From contig ONMA01000019.1 in NCBI GenBank assembly GCA_900318815.1, positions 1 to 64,000 of the forward strand: DNA of 64,000 bases, given 5' to 3'. Every line of letters starts with the position of its first letter. The first letter of the stretch is position 1. This DNA is from an uncultured Prevotellaceae bacterium (GTDB lineage Bacteria > Bacteroidota > Bacteroidia > Bacteroidales > Bacteroidaceae). The notes under the pieces are model-generated. The model was not told the origin of the DNA and did not search any database. It saw nothing but the letters and a program-made list of their open reading frames with translations. This document shows, piece after piece, positions 44,130-51,064 of this stretch. Position numbers and translations under genes: made by a program.

Positions 44130-44203
44130 GTCGGCATAGCTCAGCTGGTTAGAGTATCACCTTGACATGGTGGGGGTCCTTGGTTCGATTCCAAGTGTCG
44201 ACA
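44130..44203 (+). tRNA. tRNA-Val (anticodon GAC)
   Basis: 74 nt. Acceptor stem GTCGGCA pairs with TGTCGAC (one G-T pair), discriminator A; D-arm GCTCAGCTGGTTAGAGT; anticodon loop TTGACAT gives GAC; T-arm GGTTCGATTCC. The 3' CCA is not encoded. It is 13 bases after tRNA-Leu. Confidence 0.95.
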
Positions 44204-44210
44204 CAAAGTA

Positions 44211-44254
44211 AATTCCCAAGTCGCTGACTTCAGCAACTTGGGAATTGTTTTTTT
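44211..44254 (+). terminator. Intrinsic terminator of the tRNA operon
   Basis: An 11-bp outer stem (AATTCCCAAGT/ACTTGGGAATT) with an inner GCTGA/TCAGC helix, then seven T residues. The inner arm TCAGCAACTT is complementary to the start of the core shared by the elements at 44278 and 61248. Confidence 0.9.
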
Positions 44255-44277
44255 AGATTATCCAGAAAAGATTTGTC

Positions 44278-44458
44278 TTTTTTACATACACTACATACAC
44301 TTTTTCCGCAAGTTGCTGATTATCAGTAAATAAAAACGGTGTATGTAATGGTGTATGCAAATTTGTTGCATACACCACCTACACCACTACATACACCTAT
44401 TCAAAATACTAGAAATCAGCAGCTTATCTCAAAATGTGTATGTAGTGTATGTAAAAAA
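44278..44458. repeat. 181-bp palindromic mini-element with 23-bp perfect arms
   Basis: Arms at 44278-44300 and 44436-44458 are perfectly complementary and are made of two direct copies of an ACATACAC-type word. A second nested palindrome occupies 44338-44398. Between them at 44310-44326 is AAGTTGCTGATTATCAG, the same 17 bases found in the element at 61248-61331; a changed inverse copy lies near 44413-44428. Non-coding. It lies directly after the tRNA terminator, at the edge of the AT-rich island. Confidence 0.85.
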
Positions 44459-44480
44459 CAGAAAAAAATAATTTTCACAA

Positions 44481-44597
44481 ACAGCATACTTACGGTGAGT
44501 AAACAGCATACTTACGGTGAGTAAACAGCATACTTACGGTGAGTAATCAGCATACTTGCGATGAGTAAACAGCATACTTGCGATGACTAAACAGCGG
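44481..44597. repeat. 22-bp iteron array, five copies plus a partial
   Basis: The unit ACAGCATACTTACGGTGAG plus TAA is repeated with exact 22-bp spacing from 44481, 44503, 44525, 44547 and 44569; a sixth start at 44591 runs only ACAGCGG. The first three are identical; the last two share CTTGCGATGA. The unit is partly palindromic around ACGGTG. The array ends at the stop codon of the minus-strand zinc-ribbon gene. Even spacing of two helical turns suggests a protein-binding array, as in plasmid origins or partition sites. Confidence 0.85.
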
Positions 44598-45128
44598 TCA
44601 CCCTTCATTTGCTTTTCTATTCTCACGTCTCAGTTGCTTGTTAATTGTCGGAACAATCATCGACTGTACAATCCGGCGAAGATCTTTATCGTTCTTGATT
44701 GAAGAGTTAATCCTCTCTTCAAAACGTCTAGTAGCTGTGTTCATAATCTGGTTCACCTCTCCACCATCAGGAATCTGTCTCTTTGAATCCCAAAACTCTA
44801 TGACAAGAGTTTGGACTATCTGGCGAAAAAACGTCTTTTCTCCGTTATTCAGTTTAGTATATCTTATGGAATCGTAGGTTTTAGGAGGAATTGCGTCAAA
44901 ATCCATATAATCCACATCCTCTTCCAACAACACCAGTTTGTCATCTATCTCTTCAATGGACGAGAACGGCATCGCATTCTCGCACATCATCCGTTGCCTT
45001 ACTTCTTCTGGTAACTGGGCACACTTCTTACAGATGTGGTTCTTGTGACCTTTTCCGCTGAAACTTTCATTGGACTTGATTACTCCACACACCTTACAGT
45101 AATGACCTTGATGTTTTTTCTTCGCCAT
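44598..45128 (-). CDS. Zinc-ribbon protein of unknown function
   Basis: 176 aa. The first 40 residues form a likely zinc ribbon, with YCKVCG at the start and ICKKCAQ 20 residues later (two Cys pairs). The remainder is helical and charged (FFRQIVQTLVIEFWDSKRQ, LRRIVQSMIVPTINKQLRRE) and not assigned. Such short proteins occur on mobile elements, and DNA binding would fit the adjacent iterons, but that is only an inference. Base composition is clearly more AT-rich than the flanking chromosome. First gene of the accessory island, reading back toward the tRNAs. Confidence 0.75.
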   Translation of the reverse strand: MAKKKHQGHYCKVCGVIKSNESFSGKGHKNHICKKCAQLPEEVRQRMMCENAMPFSSIEEIDDKLVLLEEDVDYMDFDAIPPKTYDSIRYTKLNNGEKTFFRQIVQTLVIEFWDSKRQIPDGGEVNQIMNTATRRFEERINSSIKNDKDLRRIVQSMIVPTINKQLRRENRKANEG

Positions 45129-45269
45129 ATTTAGTTTTAAGATAAGCAGTCACTCAGTTCTTTTCCGCTCTTTCATAAATCAATTTTTTATCGCGGTTCA
45201 CGCTTTCAACTGCAAATGGTTTCAAAGTACCTTAAGGTCTATCCATAGACAATTAGCTGTTTCCTGGTG

Positions 45270-45300
45270 CAAAAATACGAATATTATCTGAATTTGCAAG
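45270..45300 (-). promoter_or_regulatory. Promoter of the zinc-ribbon gene
   Basis: Minus-strand -7 box TATTTTTG (45270-45277) followed by CACC, with TTG about 22 bases upstream. The leader is about 140 bases and contains the small hairpin GTCTATGGATAGAC. Confidence 0.55.
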
Positions 45301-45494
45301 CATTCTGACAATCTTTTTTATGTCTTGTGCGGTTCTAAGTGTGTCATCAGCATAAAGCACCATGTATCATGGACGGAAACATTCATAATCGTGAAGCAAG
45401 ATAAATATACGCATTTTTCTGCTGAATCAATCAACAAAACCGAAGAATCTGCACAAAACTATCATATTTTATGTGATTTTAGCAGTTTGACACA

Positions 45495-45523
45495 TTGAAA
45501 TAAAAGATTTTTGTGTAATTTTG
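45495..45523 (+). promoter_or_regulatory. Promoter upstream of the methyltransferase, with a long leader
   Basis: TTG at 45495-45497 and TAATTTTG at 45516-45523, spaced 18 bases. The next gene starts 325 bases downstream, so the transcript would carry the structured leader at 45586-45847. The rest of the gap 45129-45494 shows nothing beyond the opposite promoter. Confidence 0.55.
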
Positions 45524-45585
45524 CAGTTGGTTTTCGCTTCATGCGGATGACTACTTTGACATTGAGGACATAATTAGCACTCGCT

Positions 45586-45734
45586 ATTATTTCGCGCATA
45601 GCCAAGAGCGTCGGAAACTCTATAGGTATAAGAAGCACGGAAATAATATGTGACAGGTGGACCGTATAATGGTTCTTCTGCACCCGTTTGAAATAGCGAT
45701 GCACACGCAAGGCGTGATGCATCCTGCAAACGGG
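45586..45734 (+). other. Structured leader RNA candidate upstream of the methyltransferase
   Basis: Two possible structures lie in tandem: an 8-bp stem ATTATTTC/GAAATAAT (45586-45593 and 45640-45647), and a compound hairpin at 45683-45734 with outer stem CCCGTTTG/CAAACGGG and inner stem GATGCACACGC (45698-45708) against 45712-45723 with one bulge. GC content of this part is higher than the surrounding island. It could be a regulatory leader or an independent small RNA; no family is recognised. Confidence 0.45.
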
Positions 45735-45807
45735 ACAGAGGCACCTTTCCGACGCCGCCTCTTGCTATGCGCAAATAGGAGCATCACGCTCTTTTTGTGC
45801 CACGGCG

Positions 45808-45847
45808 TGATTGATAGTTGAGCGCGTTCACTTAATACTATCAATCA
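45808..45847 (+). promoter_or_regulatory. Inverted repeat ending one base before the methyltransferase start codon
   Basis: TGATTGATAGT (45808-45818) and ACTATCAATCA (45837-45847), 11-bp perfect arms 18 bases apart; the ATG follows at 45849. It may be an operator or a translation-blocking hairpin that limits expression of the modification gene. Confidence 0.55.
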
Positions 45848-45848
45848 A

Positions 45849-46925
45849 ATGGCAAAAAACAAAAATCAAAATGCTGCTCAAAAGGCGAAGGAAGATGAAT
45901 TTTACACCCAGCTTCCAGATATAGCCAATGAACTATCGCACTACAGAAAGCATTTCAGAGACAAGATTGTGCTCTGCAACTGTGATGACCCTTACGAAAG
46001 CAACTTCTTCAAGTTCTTCGCTACAAAGTTTAATGTCTGGGGACTAAAGAAGCTCATATGTACATGCTTTGATAGTTCTCCAGTGGCCGGAACAGAGTTC
46101 GACCTGTTTGAGAAGAAACTGGAAAGTAGCAGGAAAGCATTCAAAATAGAACTTACAGAAGTTATCGATGTTAATGGTGATGGAGCAACAGACTTGGAAG
46201 ATGTTGAAATAATCCTGCGCAATAATCCACCAACACTTTTGGAGGGCAACGGTGATTTTCGAAGCCCCGAGTGTATCCAACTTTTACAGGAAGCTGACAT
46301 TATAGTAACGAATCCTCCGTTCTCTCTCTTCAGGGAATTTGTCAACATTCTTTATAAGTATGAGAAGAAATTCCTTATTATAGGAAATCAAAACAATGTG
46401 ACATACAAAGACATTTTCGCGCGTATCCGGGACAACCAATTATGGTTGGGCTACTACGCTGGTTCAATGAAGTTCGTTATTCCCGAGATATACGACAAAA
46501 GCAAGACTAATATAAAAACGCTTAAGGATGGAACCATCATTTCAACAATGGGAAATATCTGTTGGTTCACAAACCTTGACCATAGCAAGCGTCATGAGGA
46601 AATAGACCTGTACAAGCATTATACACCAGAGGAGTATCCAAAGTATGACAACTATGATGCTATTTTTGTGAAAAACGTTGCTGACATTCCTGCGGATTAC
46701 GATGGGCCGATGGGGGTTCCTCCCACGTTTTTGGCTAATTACGACCCAGAGCAATTTGTTGTTTTAGGAATTACAGACCGTGACAACAATTCTGGCCTGA
46801 AAACAAAAGTCTATACGAAGGATGACGCAAAGAATGCGAGTGACCTTAACAGACGGGGAGTTTTAAAAACTGGGGCAACATATAAACTTTGTTGGCCTGC
46901 CATATTAATCAAAAAAAAGAAATAA
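45849..46925 (+). CDS. EcoRI-type adenine-specific DNA methyltransferase
   Basis: 358 aa. The sequence matches the EcoRI methylase family (PF13651): KEDEFYTQLPDIANELSHY at the start, IVLCNCDDPYESNFFKFFA, then the catalytic motif IVTNPPFSLFREF (NPPF, about residue 155), and GYYAGSMKFVIPE and GNICWFTNLDHSKR further on. It would methylate adenine at N6 using S-adenosylmethionine. A DUF262-HNH nuclease starts two bases after its stop, so the two are co-translated; no EcoRI-like restriction enzyme is present. AT-rich compared with the chromosome, a sign of horizontal transfer. The start at 45849 follows the inverted repeat directly. Confidence 0.92.
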   Translation: MAKNKNQNAAQKAKEDEFYTQLPDIANELSHYRKHFRDKIVLCNCDDPYESNFFKFFATKFNVWGLKKLICTCFDSSPVAGTEFDLFEKKLESSRKAFKIELTEVIDVNGDGATDLEDVEIILRNNPPTLLEGNGDFRSPECIQLLQEADIIVTNPPFSLFREFVNILYKYEKKFLIIGNQNNVTYKDIFARIRDNQLWLGYYAGSMKFVIPEIYDKSKTNIKTLKDGTIISTMGNICWFTNLDHSKRHEEIDLYKHYTPEEYPKYDNYDAIFVKNVADIPADYDGPMGVPPTFLANYDPEQFVVLGITDRDNNSGLKTKVYTKDDAKNASDLNRRGVLKTGATYKLCWPAILIKKKK

Positions 46926-46927
46926 AG

Positions 46928-48025
46928 ATGAAGATTACATTGCACACAATTAAGATTCGGGACATTGTCGATGGGTATGAGGACAATGAGGAAGAAGGTG
47001 TTGTCGGTTATGGAGGTCTATTGAACATTAGACCAAAATATCAGCGGGAATTTGTCTATAATGACAAGCAGAAGAAAGAGGTCATCAATTCAATATTCAA
47101 AAAATTTCCCTTGAATGTCATGTATTGGGTGAAAAATGATGATGGGACATTTGAACTTCTTGATGGTCAACAGAGAACATTGAGTATTTGCTCGTTTTAC
47201 GAGGACAGCTTCTATGTAAATCTCGATGGCAAGGTAAAGTCATTTGCAAACTTAACCCCTGACCAAGTAAAACAATTTCTCGACTACGAGCTTCAGATAT
47301 ATGTTTGTGAGAATGGCACAGATAGCGAGAAACTTGATTGGTTTGAGATAATCAATATTGCAGGAGAGAAACTTACACCACAGGAGTTGCGAAACGCAGT
47401 CTATTCAGGCGAATGGGTAATGGCCTTGAAAAAGAAGTTTAGTAAATCAACGTGTGTTGCATATCGTCTTGCAAAAGACTACATGAGCGGTAACCCTATT
47501 CGACAAGAATACCTACAAACAGTTTTAAAATGGATTAGCAGAGGCAACATCAATGAATATATGGCCACACATCAACATGATGAAAATGCAGACATAGAGT
47601 GGCAATATTTTCAGGCGGTTATCGCCTGGGTAAAACGCATCTTCACAAAGTATCGTTCTCTTATGAAAGGTATAGAATGGGGCGAATTGTATAATATGTA
47701 TGGCAACAACACATATTCAGCAACAGACATAGAAAAACGAATATCGACATTGCTTATAGACAAAGATGTTACAAATAAAAAGGGAGTATACGCGTATGTC
47801 CTCTCTGGAGATGAAAGAAAGCTTAACATACGCGATTTCGATGAGTCTGACCGAATAGAAGCTTACGAGCGCCAAAGAGGCATTTGCCCTGATTGCAGCA
47901 AGCATTTCGAAATAAGTGAGATGCATGCCGACCATATAACACCTTGGTGCAAGGGTGGCCACACAACTGCAGATAACTGCCAGATGTTGTGTGCTGATTG
48001 TAATCGCCGTAAAGGGGCAAAGTAA
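46928..48025 (+). CDS. DUF262 (ParB-like NTPase) protein with C-terminal HNH nuclease
   Basis: 365 aa from ATG 46928; an in-frame upstream start would overlap the methyltransferase. Residues 25-110 form the DUF262 core: RPKYQREFVYNDKQKKEVI and ELLDGQQRTLSICSFY, the DGQQR signature of the ParB/sulfiredoxin-like NTPase seen in GmrS, BrxU and SspE. The C-terminus is an HNH nuclease: CPDCSKHFEISEMHADHITP with a metal-binding Cys pair and the DH motif, then TADNCQMLCADCNRRKG. Type IV enzymes of this group cut modified phage DNA; here the neighbour is a methyltransferase, so the nuclease might sense absence or presence of that methylation. It ends before a terminator at 48052-48090. Confidence 0.92.
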   Translation: MKITLHTIKIRDIVDGYEDNEEEGVVGYGGLLNIRPKYQREFVYNDKQKKEVINSIFKKFPLNVMYWVKNDDGTFELLDGQQRTLSICSFYEDSFYVNLDGKVKSFANLTPDQVKQFLDYELQIYVCENGTDSEKLDWFEIINIAGEKLTPQELRNAVYSGEWVMALKKKFSKSTCVAYRLAKDYMSGNPIRQEYLQTVLKWISRGNINEYMATHQHDENADIEWQYFQAVIAWVKRIFTKYRSLMKGIEWGELYNMYGNNTYSATDIEKRISTLLIDKDVTNKKGVYAYVLSGDERKLNIRDFDESDRIEAYERQRGICPDCSKHFEISEMHADHITPWCKGGHTTADNCQMLCADCNRRKGAK

Positions 48026-48051
48026 ACACCATGTATTCACTTTCATACACG

Positions 48052-48090
48052 AACTTGCCTGTCCTCTCCATTGAGACCAGGCAAGTTTTC
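48052..48090 (+). terminator. Terminator of the methyltransferase/DUF262-HNH operon
   Basis: Perfect 10-bp stem AACTTGCCTG/CAGGCAAGTT with a 16-base loop, followed by TTCT; it begins 27 bases after the stop codon. Confidence 0.7.
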
Positions 48091-48377
48091 TGTATCCCCA
48101 TTAGTTGTTTCCACATTTATTTATTATAGGGTTTCGATTCCCATGACAGTGAAGCCAATAATCTCTACAATGTCTTCGACGATACTATTGCTCGGAATGG
48201 TACTCTATTGAGGTCAATAGGACCTGTTTCTAAGGCGGTGAGCACTCGACATCGTAAGATTGAGATTGGTTTTCTTGTCGTCCCTACATTAATAGGCATT
48301 ATTGGAGTAAAATACTCAAACTTAGGCACATCACCAAACAATTTATAATAAAACAAGGTGTTTTTGCCTGTTTATTC

Positions 48378-48408
48378 TTTGCCCTTTGGGGGAAAATGCT
48401 TAATTTTG
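48378..48408 (+). promoter_or_regulatory. Promoter of the ATPase/TOPRIM-like operon
   Basis: -33 TTTG (48378-48381) and -7 TAATTTTG (48401-48408) spaced 19 bases, consensus in both. It shows that the ATPase pair is transcribed independently of the methyltransferase pair. Confidence 0.75.
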
Positions 48409-48426
48409 CAAGCAAAAGTTTCGTTT

Positions 48427-49533
48427 ATGATTGACAAGATAAGAATAAGAAACTACAAGTCCATTGTTGACTTGACGTTGGATCTTGGCCGTTTCAATGT
48501 TATTATAGGTACTAACGGCTGTGGTAAGTCCAACATATTAGAAGCTATTACTATGGGTGCATTGGGCGTTTCCGACAATGCTGATATAGGAAGATTGGCA
48601 AAACACGGTATCCGCGTTACTGACTCAAATTTGATGGTCAATGCGTTTGAGGATACTGATGAGAATATGAGTGAGTATATACAACTTCAGGTTTCTGGTG
48701 ACGATAAACCATACGACACAAATATTGCATTAACATACGAAGAAAAGTGGAATAAGTGGATGGATAACAAACCAGAAGAATACAATATCATCAAACAACA
48801 TTATAGAAGTGAGCACGGTGATTCCTCAAAAGAAGAGGTTCCCTATAAAGAATACCATCGACTACGTAAGGAACTAATCGAAAAACCAACGTTTCTTAGG
48901 TTTCTAACGTATTCTCCTAATGAAAGTATTATGAGAGAAATGGTTAGAAGTATAGATGTATATCCCTTAGGAGTACATGGTGAGGGGCTTTTCCATTATC
49001 TTAAAGTTACGAAAATTCAACATCTTTTCCCCATAATCAATGAAGGGCTTAGAATGTTGGACTGGTTTGAGGGGGTATCTCCTGCCGATGGTTTGTTGTC
49101 CAATGAATTTGACGTTACCATATCAGATAAGTATTTGAAAGAATCCCTACATAGTTTCGACCAACGTAGTACAAACGAGGGATTTCTTTATCTATTGTTC
49201 TATCTTACTTTGTTCAATAGTCAGGACACACCACCTTTCTTTGCTGTGGATAATATCGAGACTTCGTTTAATCCTGGTCTTTGCCAAAATCTAACAAAGT
49301 ATCTGATAGGTGCTTCAAAAGAGAATAACAAACAAGTCATATTGACGACACATAATCCATACGTGCTTGACGGATTGGATTTGTCTGATGACGAACAACG
49401 CCTGTTTGTCTGCCGTCGTGACATTGACGGACATACAAGGTTAGAGCGTGTGAAGTTTAGGGAGGACAGGAAAATGTCTCTTTCTGAGTTGTGGATGTCG
49501 GGACTGATTGGCGCACTACCTGAAAATTTCTGA
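48427..49533 (+). CDS. RecF/OLD-like ATPase (AAA_21) of a two-gene defence-type module
   Basis: 368 aa from ATG 48427. It starts MIDKIRIRNYKSIVDLTL, the usual opening of SMC/RecF-like ATPases, followed by a Walker A GTNGCGKSN (28-36). Near residue 272 FFAVDNIETSFNPGLC takes the place of Walker B, with Asn after Asp and Glu two residues later, a variant seen in AAA_21 proteins. The H-loop ILTTHNPYVLDGLDL and the end ALPENF follow. No nuclease domain is fused; a separate TOPRIM-like protein begins five bases downstream. Similar ATPase-nuclease pairs (OLD/Gabija, PARIS AriA-AriB, AbiL) act against phage by abortive infection. The exact family is not settled. Confidence 0.88.
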   Translation: MIDKIRIRNYKSIVDLTLDLGRFNVIIGTNGCGKSNILEAITMGALGVSDNADIGRLAKHGIRVTDSNLMVNAFEDTDENMSEYIQLQVSGDDKPYDTNIALTYEEKWNKWMDNKPEEYNIIKQHYRSEHGDSSKEEVPYKEYHRLRKELIEKPTFLRFLTYSPNESIMREMVRSIDVYPLGVHGEGLFHYLKVTKIQHLFPIINEGLRMLDWFEGVSPADGLLSNEFDVTISDKYLKESLHSFDQRSTNEGFLYLLFYLTLFNSQDTPPFFAVDNIETSFNPGLCQNLTKYLIGASKENNKQVILTTHNPYVLDGLDLSDDEQRLFVCRRDIDGHTRLERVKFREDRKMSLSELWMSGLIGALPENF

Positions 49534-49538
49534 GCTTT

Positions 49539-50204
49539 ATGAGCAAGAAGATTGGTATTGTCAGCGAGGGTGTATCGGACTATTATGTACTGAAGCATAT
49601 CGTGTCTCGCTATCTGAAAGAACTGGATGTCTATACTATCCCATTGAATCCCAAACAGGACAAAGGTAAGCAGGTGGGCTTTAGTGGATGGCAGGGCGTT
49701 CTGAACTATATTTCGGGCACAGATGAAAAGAATCTGTTTGTAGAAGCACTAAAAGAGGACTGCGAATATGTGGTAGTGCAGATTGACACAGATTGCTGTG
49801 CAGACTACGGAGTTGAGCATCAGACCGAAGACTTGGCTGTGCTTTGGAAGAGTGTATGCGAGAATCTTACGAATCGAATTCCTTCCGATTTCGATAAGAG
49901 CAAACTAATCTTTGCCATTAGTATTGATGAGACGGAGTGTTGGCTTATCCCTTTCATTGATTCGAACAAGAAGAACTGTGAGAACATTGACCGATGCATG
50001 AATCTGGTGAACAAGGGTATCAAGAAGCAGAATCTTTTCATCGACCCAGACAACAAGAATAGCGATGGTGCAAAGAGTGCTTACGATTATATTCTGAAGC
50101 AAAAGAAGAAGCCTAAAGAGATTAAAGAGTGTTCGGAATATAATTACGGGTTCAAGAAATTGATTGAACAATTAGACAACATAGACGCAGGAGAATCATT
50201 CTAA
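49539..50204 (+). CDS. TOPRIM/DUF4276-like protein paired with the ATPase
   Basis: 221 aa. The start KKIGIVSEGVSDYYVLKHIV contains the EG..D signature of TOPRIM-like nucleases and of the RloB/DUF4276 effectors of ATPase-linked defence systems. YVVVQIDTDCCADYG gives the DxD pair of acidic residues, and SIDETECWLIPF resembles the conserved Glu-x-Trp segment of DUF4276. The C-terminus is helical and lysine-rich. It is transcribed with the ATPase and likely forms one system in which the ATPase holds this effector inactive until phage is sensed; that mechanism is taken from related systems. It could equally be grouped with AbiLii. Confidence 0.72.
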   Translation: MSKKIGIVSEGVSDYYVLKHIVSRYLKELDVYTIPLNPKQDKGKQVGFSGWQGVLNYISGTDEKNLFVEALKEDCEYVVVQIDTDCCADYGVEHQTEDLAVLWKSVCENLTNRIPSDFDKSKLIFAISIDETECWLIPFIDSNKKNCENIDRCMNLVNKGIKKQNLFIDPDNKNSDGAKSAYDYILKQKKKPKEIKECSEYNYGFKKLIEQLDNIDAGESF

Positions 50205-50221
50205 CAGCTTTTAAAGAAAAT

Positions 50222-50244
50222 GCCCCGAGTATGTCGGGGCGTTT
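50222..50244. terminator. Terminator between convergent genes
   Basis: GCCCCGA/TCGGGGC stem with a 5-base loop (50222-50240). T-rich sequence follows on both strands, so it can stop both the ATPase operon and the small minus-strand gene. Confidence 0.75.
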
Positions 50245-50248
50245 CTGA

Positions 50249-50530
50249 TTAGTCCATTGACTCACGGATGATGCGACGAGTTTCCCGTTTATATACCAAA
50301 CGGTCATACTTATAGCCGCGACACATAGGGCAACTACAGGGTGTACCTGTTGAACGATAGACTTGCGTCCAATGTTCCTTTGCCAGTTCAAACCAGTGCA
50401 GAGGGACATGATGACTGCCGTCAGCACAGTAATACTCTCGCTCAAATGATGCCCAATACACCAAACGAGCTTTAAACACTCGGAAGCCTTGCTTCCTTCG
50501 CCAAAGTTTTGTTCTTTTTGTTTCCATCAT
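50249..50530 (-). CDS. Small Cys-rich conserved protein of mobile regions
   Basis: 93 aa (91 if the second Met is used). Basic N-terminus (METKRTKLWRRKQGFRVFKA); aromatic middle; C-terminal GTPCSCPMCRGYKYDR, a CSC..C cluster that may bind one zinc. Short proteins with this CSCxMC ending recur next to mobile and defence genes in many bacteria and have no assigned function. No promoter box is evident. It converges with the ATPase operon across a shared terminator. Confidence 0.65.
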   Translation of the reverse strand: MMETKRTKLWRRKQGFRVFKARLVYWASFEREYYCADGSHHVPLHWFELAKEHWTQVYRSTGTPCSCPMCRGYKYDRLVYKRETRRIIRESMD

Positions 50531-50750
50531 CTCTTTGTATTAAGGTGATTATGTGATGGAAACTTGCTTTGGTGAAATTCTTTATGTCCATAATTCTGTC
50601 TGTTTTGGGTTTATACGCTAATCAAAGAGCAAATCTCGTGCCAAATCTACTTTTCCTCACTTTCATATTCTCAATTAGCAGGAATATAGAGAATCATAGG
50701 GATGAATTATTGGGACAGGTACTTTATTTCCTCCTACAAATAAAACTTCG

Positions 50751-50784
50751 GGAGGCCGACGCTGAATCGCCAGCGTCGGCCTCC
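50751..50784 (-). terminator. Terminator after the DUF2442 gene
   Basis: Perfect 14-bp stem GGAGGCCGACGCTG/CAGCGTCGGCCTCC with a 6-base loop. On the minus strand GAAGTTTTATTT follows. The remainder of 50531-50815 shows no gene. Confidence 0.7.
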
Positions 50785-50815
50785 TGAATCTCTTTTCCGT
50801 CTGTAACGTTATTCT

Positions 50816-51049
50816 TTACGCGGCCAATCCGATGTCGTGCAGGAACTCAGGGGCGAGGTCGGCACCATTGGCCCACTCGATAGTGTAGCCCGTCAGTCCG
50901 AACTGCGTGAACTTTTCAAGGTCGAGCAACTCGCCGAAAACCTCGCCCGTCAGGTAAGGCTTCAGATCGGCCAGCTTGCGCGTCCCGTCGTTGAAGGTGA
51001 GCAGCAGCTCGTAGTCCTTCACATAGTCAACGTCTGTGATTCTAAGCAT
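50816..51049 (-). CDS. DUF2442 family protein
   Basis: 77 aa. MLRITDVDYVKDYELLLTF, NDGTRKLADLKPYLTGEVF and YTIEWANGADLAPEFLHDIG match the DUF2442 domain (PF10387), a small beta protein usually paired with a DUF4160 protein in a toxin-antitoxin-like unit. Here the expected DUF4160 partner lies just upstream on the same strand but has lost its N-terminus, so the pair is probably no longer functional. GC content is back to the chromosomal level. Confidence 0.85.
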   Translation of the reverse strand: MLRITDVDYVKDYELLLTFNDGTRKLADLKPYLTGEVFGELLDLEKFTQFGLTGYTIEWANGADLAPEFLHDIGLAA

Positions 51050-51064
51050 ATCGTTCTCCTTTCT

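Larger units (their letters stand above)
48026..48426 (+). other. Intergenic region between two defence modules
   Basis: 401 bases. It holds the terminator at 48052-48090 and the promoter at 48378-48408. Between them a 72-codon open frame (48130-48348, reading from FDSHDSEANNLYNVFDD to NLGTSPNNL) lacks any Met or obvious start, and the minus strand is also open over 48165-48356. Neither resembles a family I know; the + frame may be a gene remnant. Confidence 0.35.

Noticed and set aside
44035..44203. tRNA genes as att site of the island
   Set aside because: No repeat of the tRNA-Val or tRNA-Leu 3' end was found at the far side and no integrase is present, so tRNA-targeted integration is not supported.
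44481..44597. CRISPR array
   Set aside because: The 22-bp units follow each other without spacers and no cas genes are present; it is a plain tandem array.
48165..48356. 63-codon minus-strand frame between the two defence modules
   Set aside because: It overlaps an equally long open frame on the other strand, has no promoter box and no recognised motif; neither was called as a gene.
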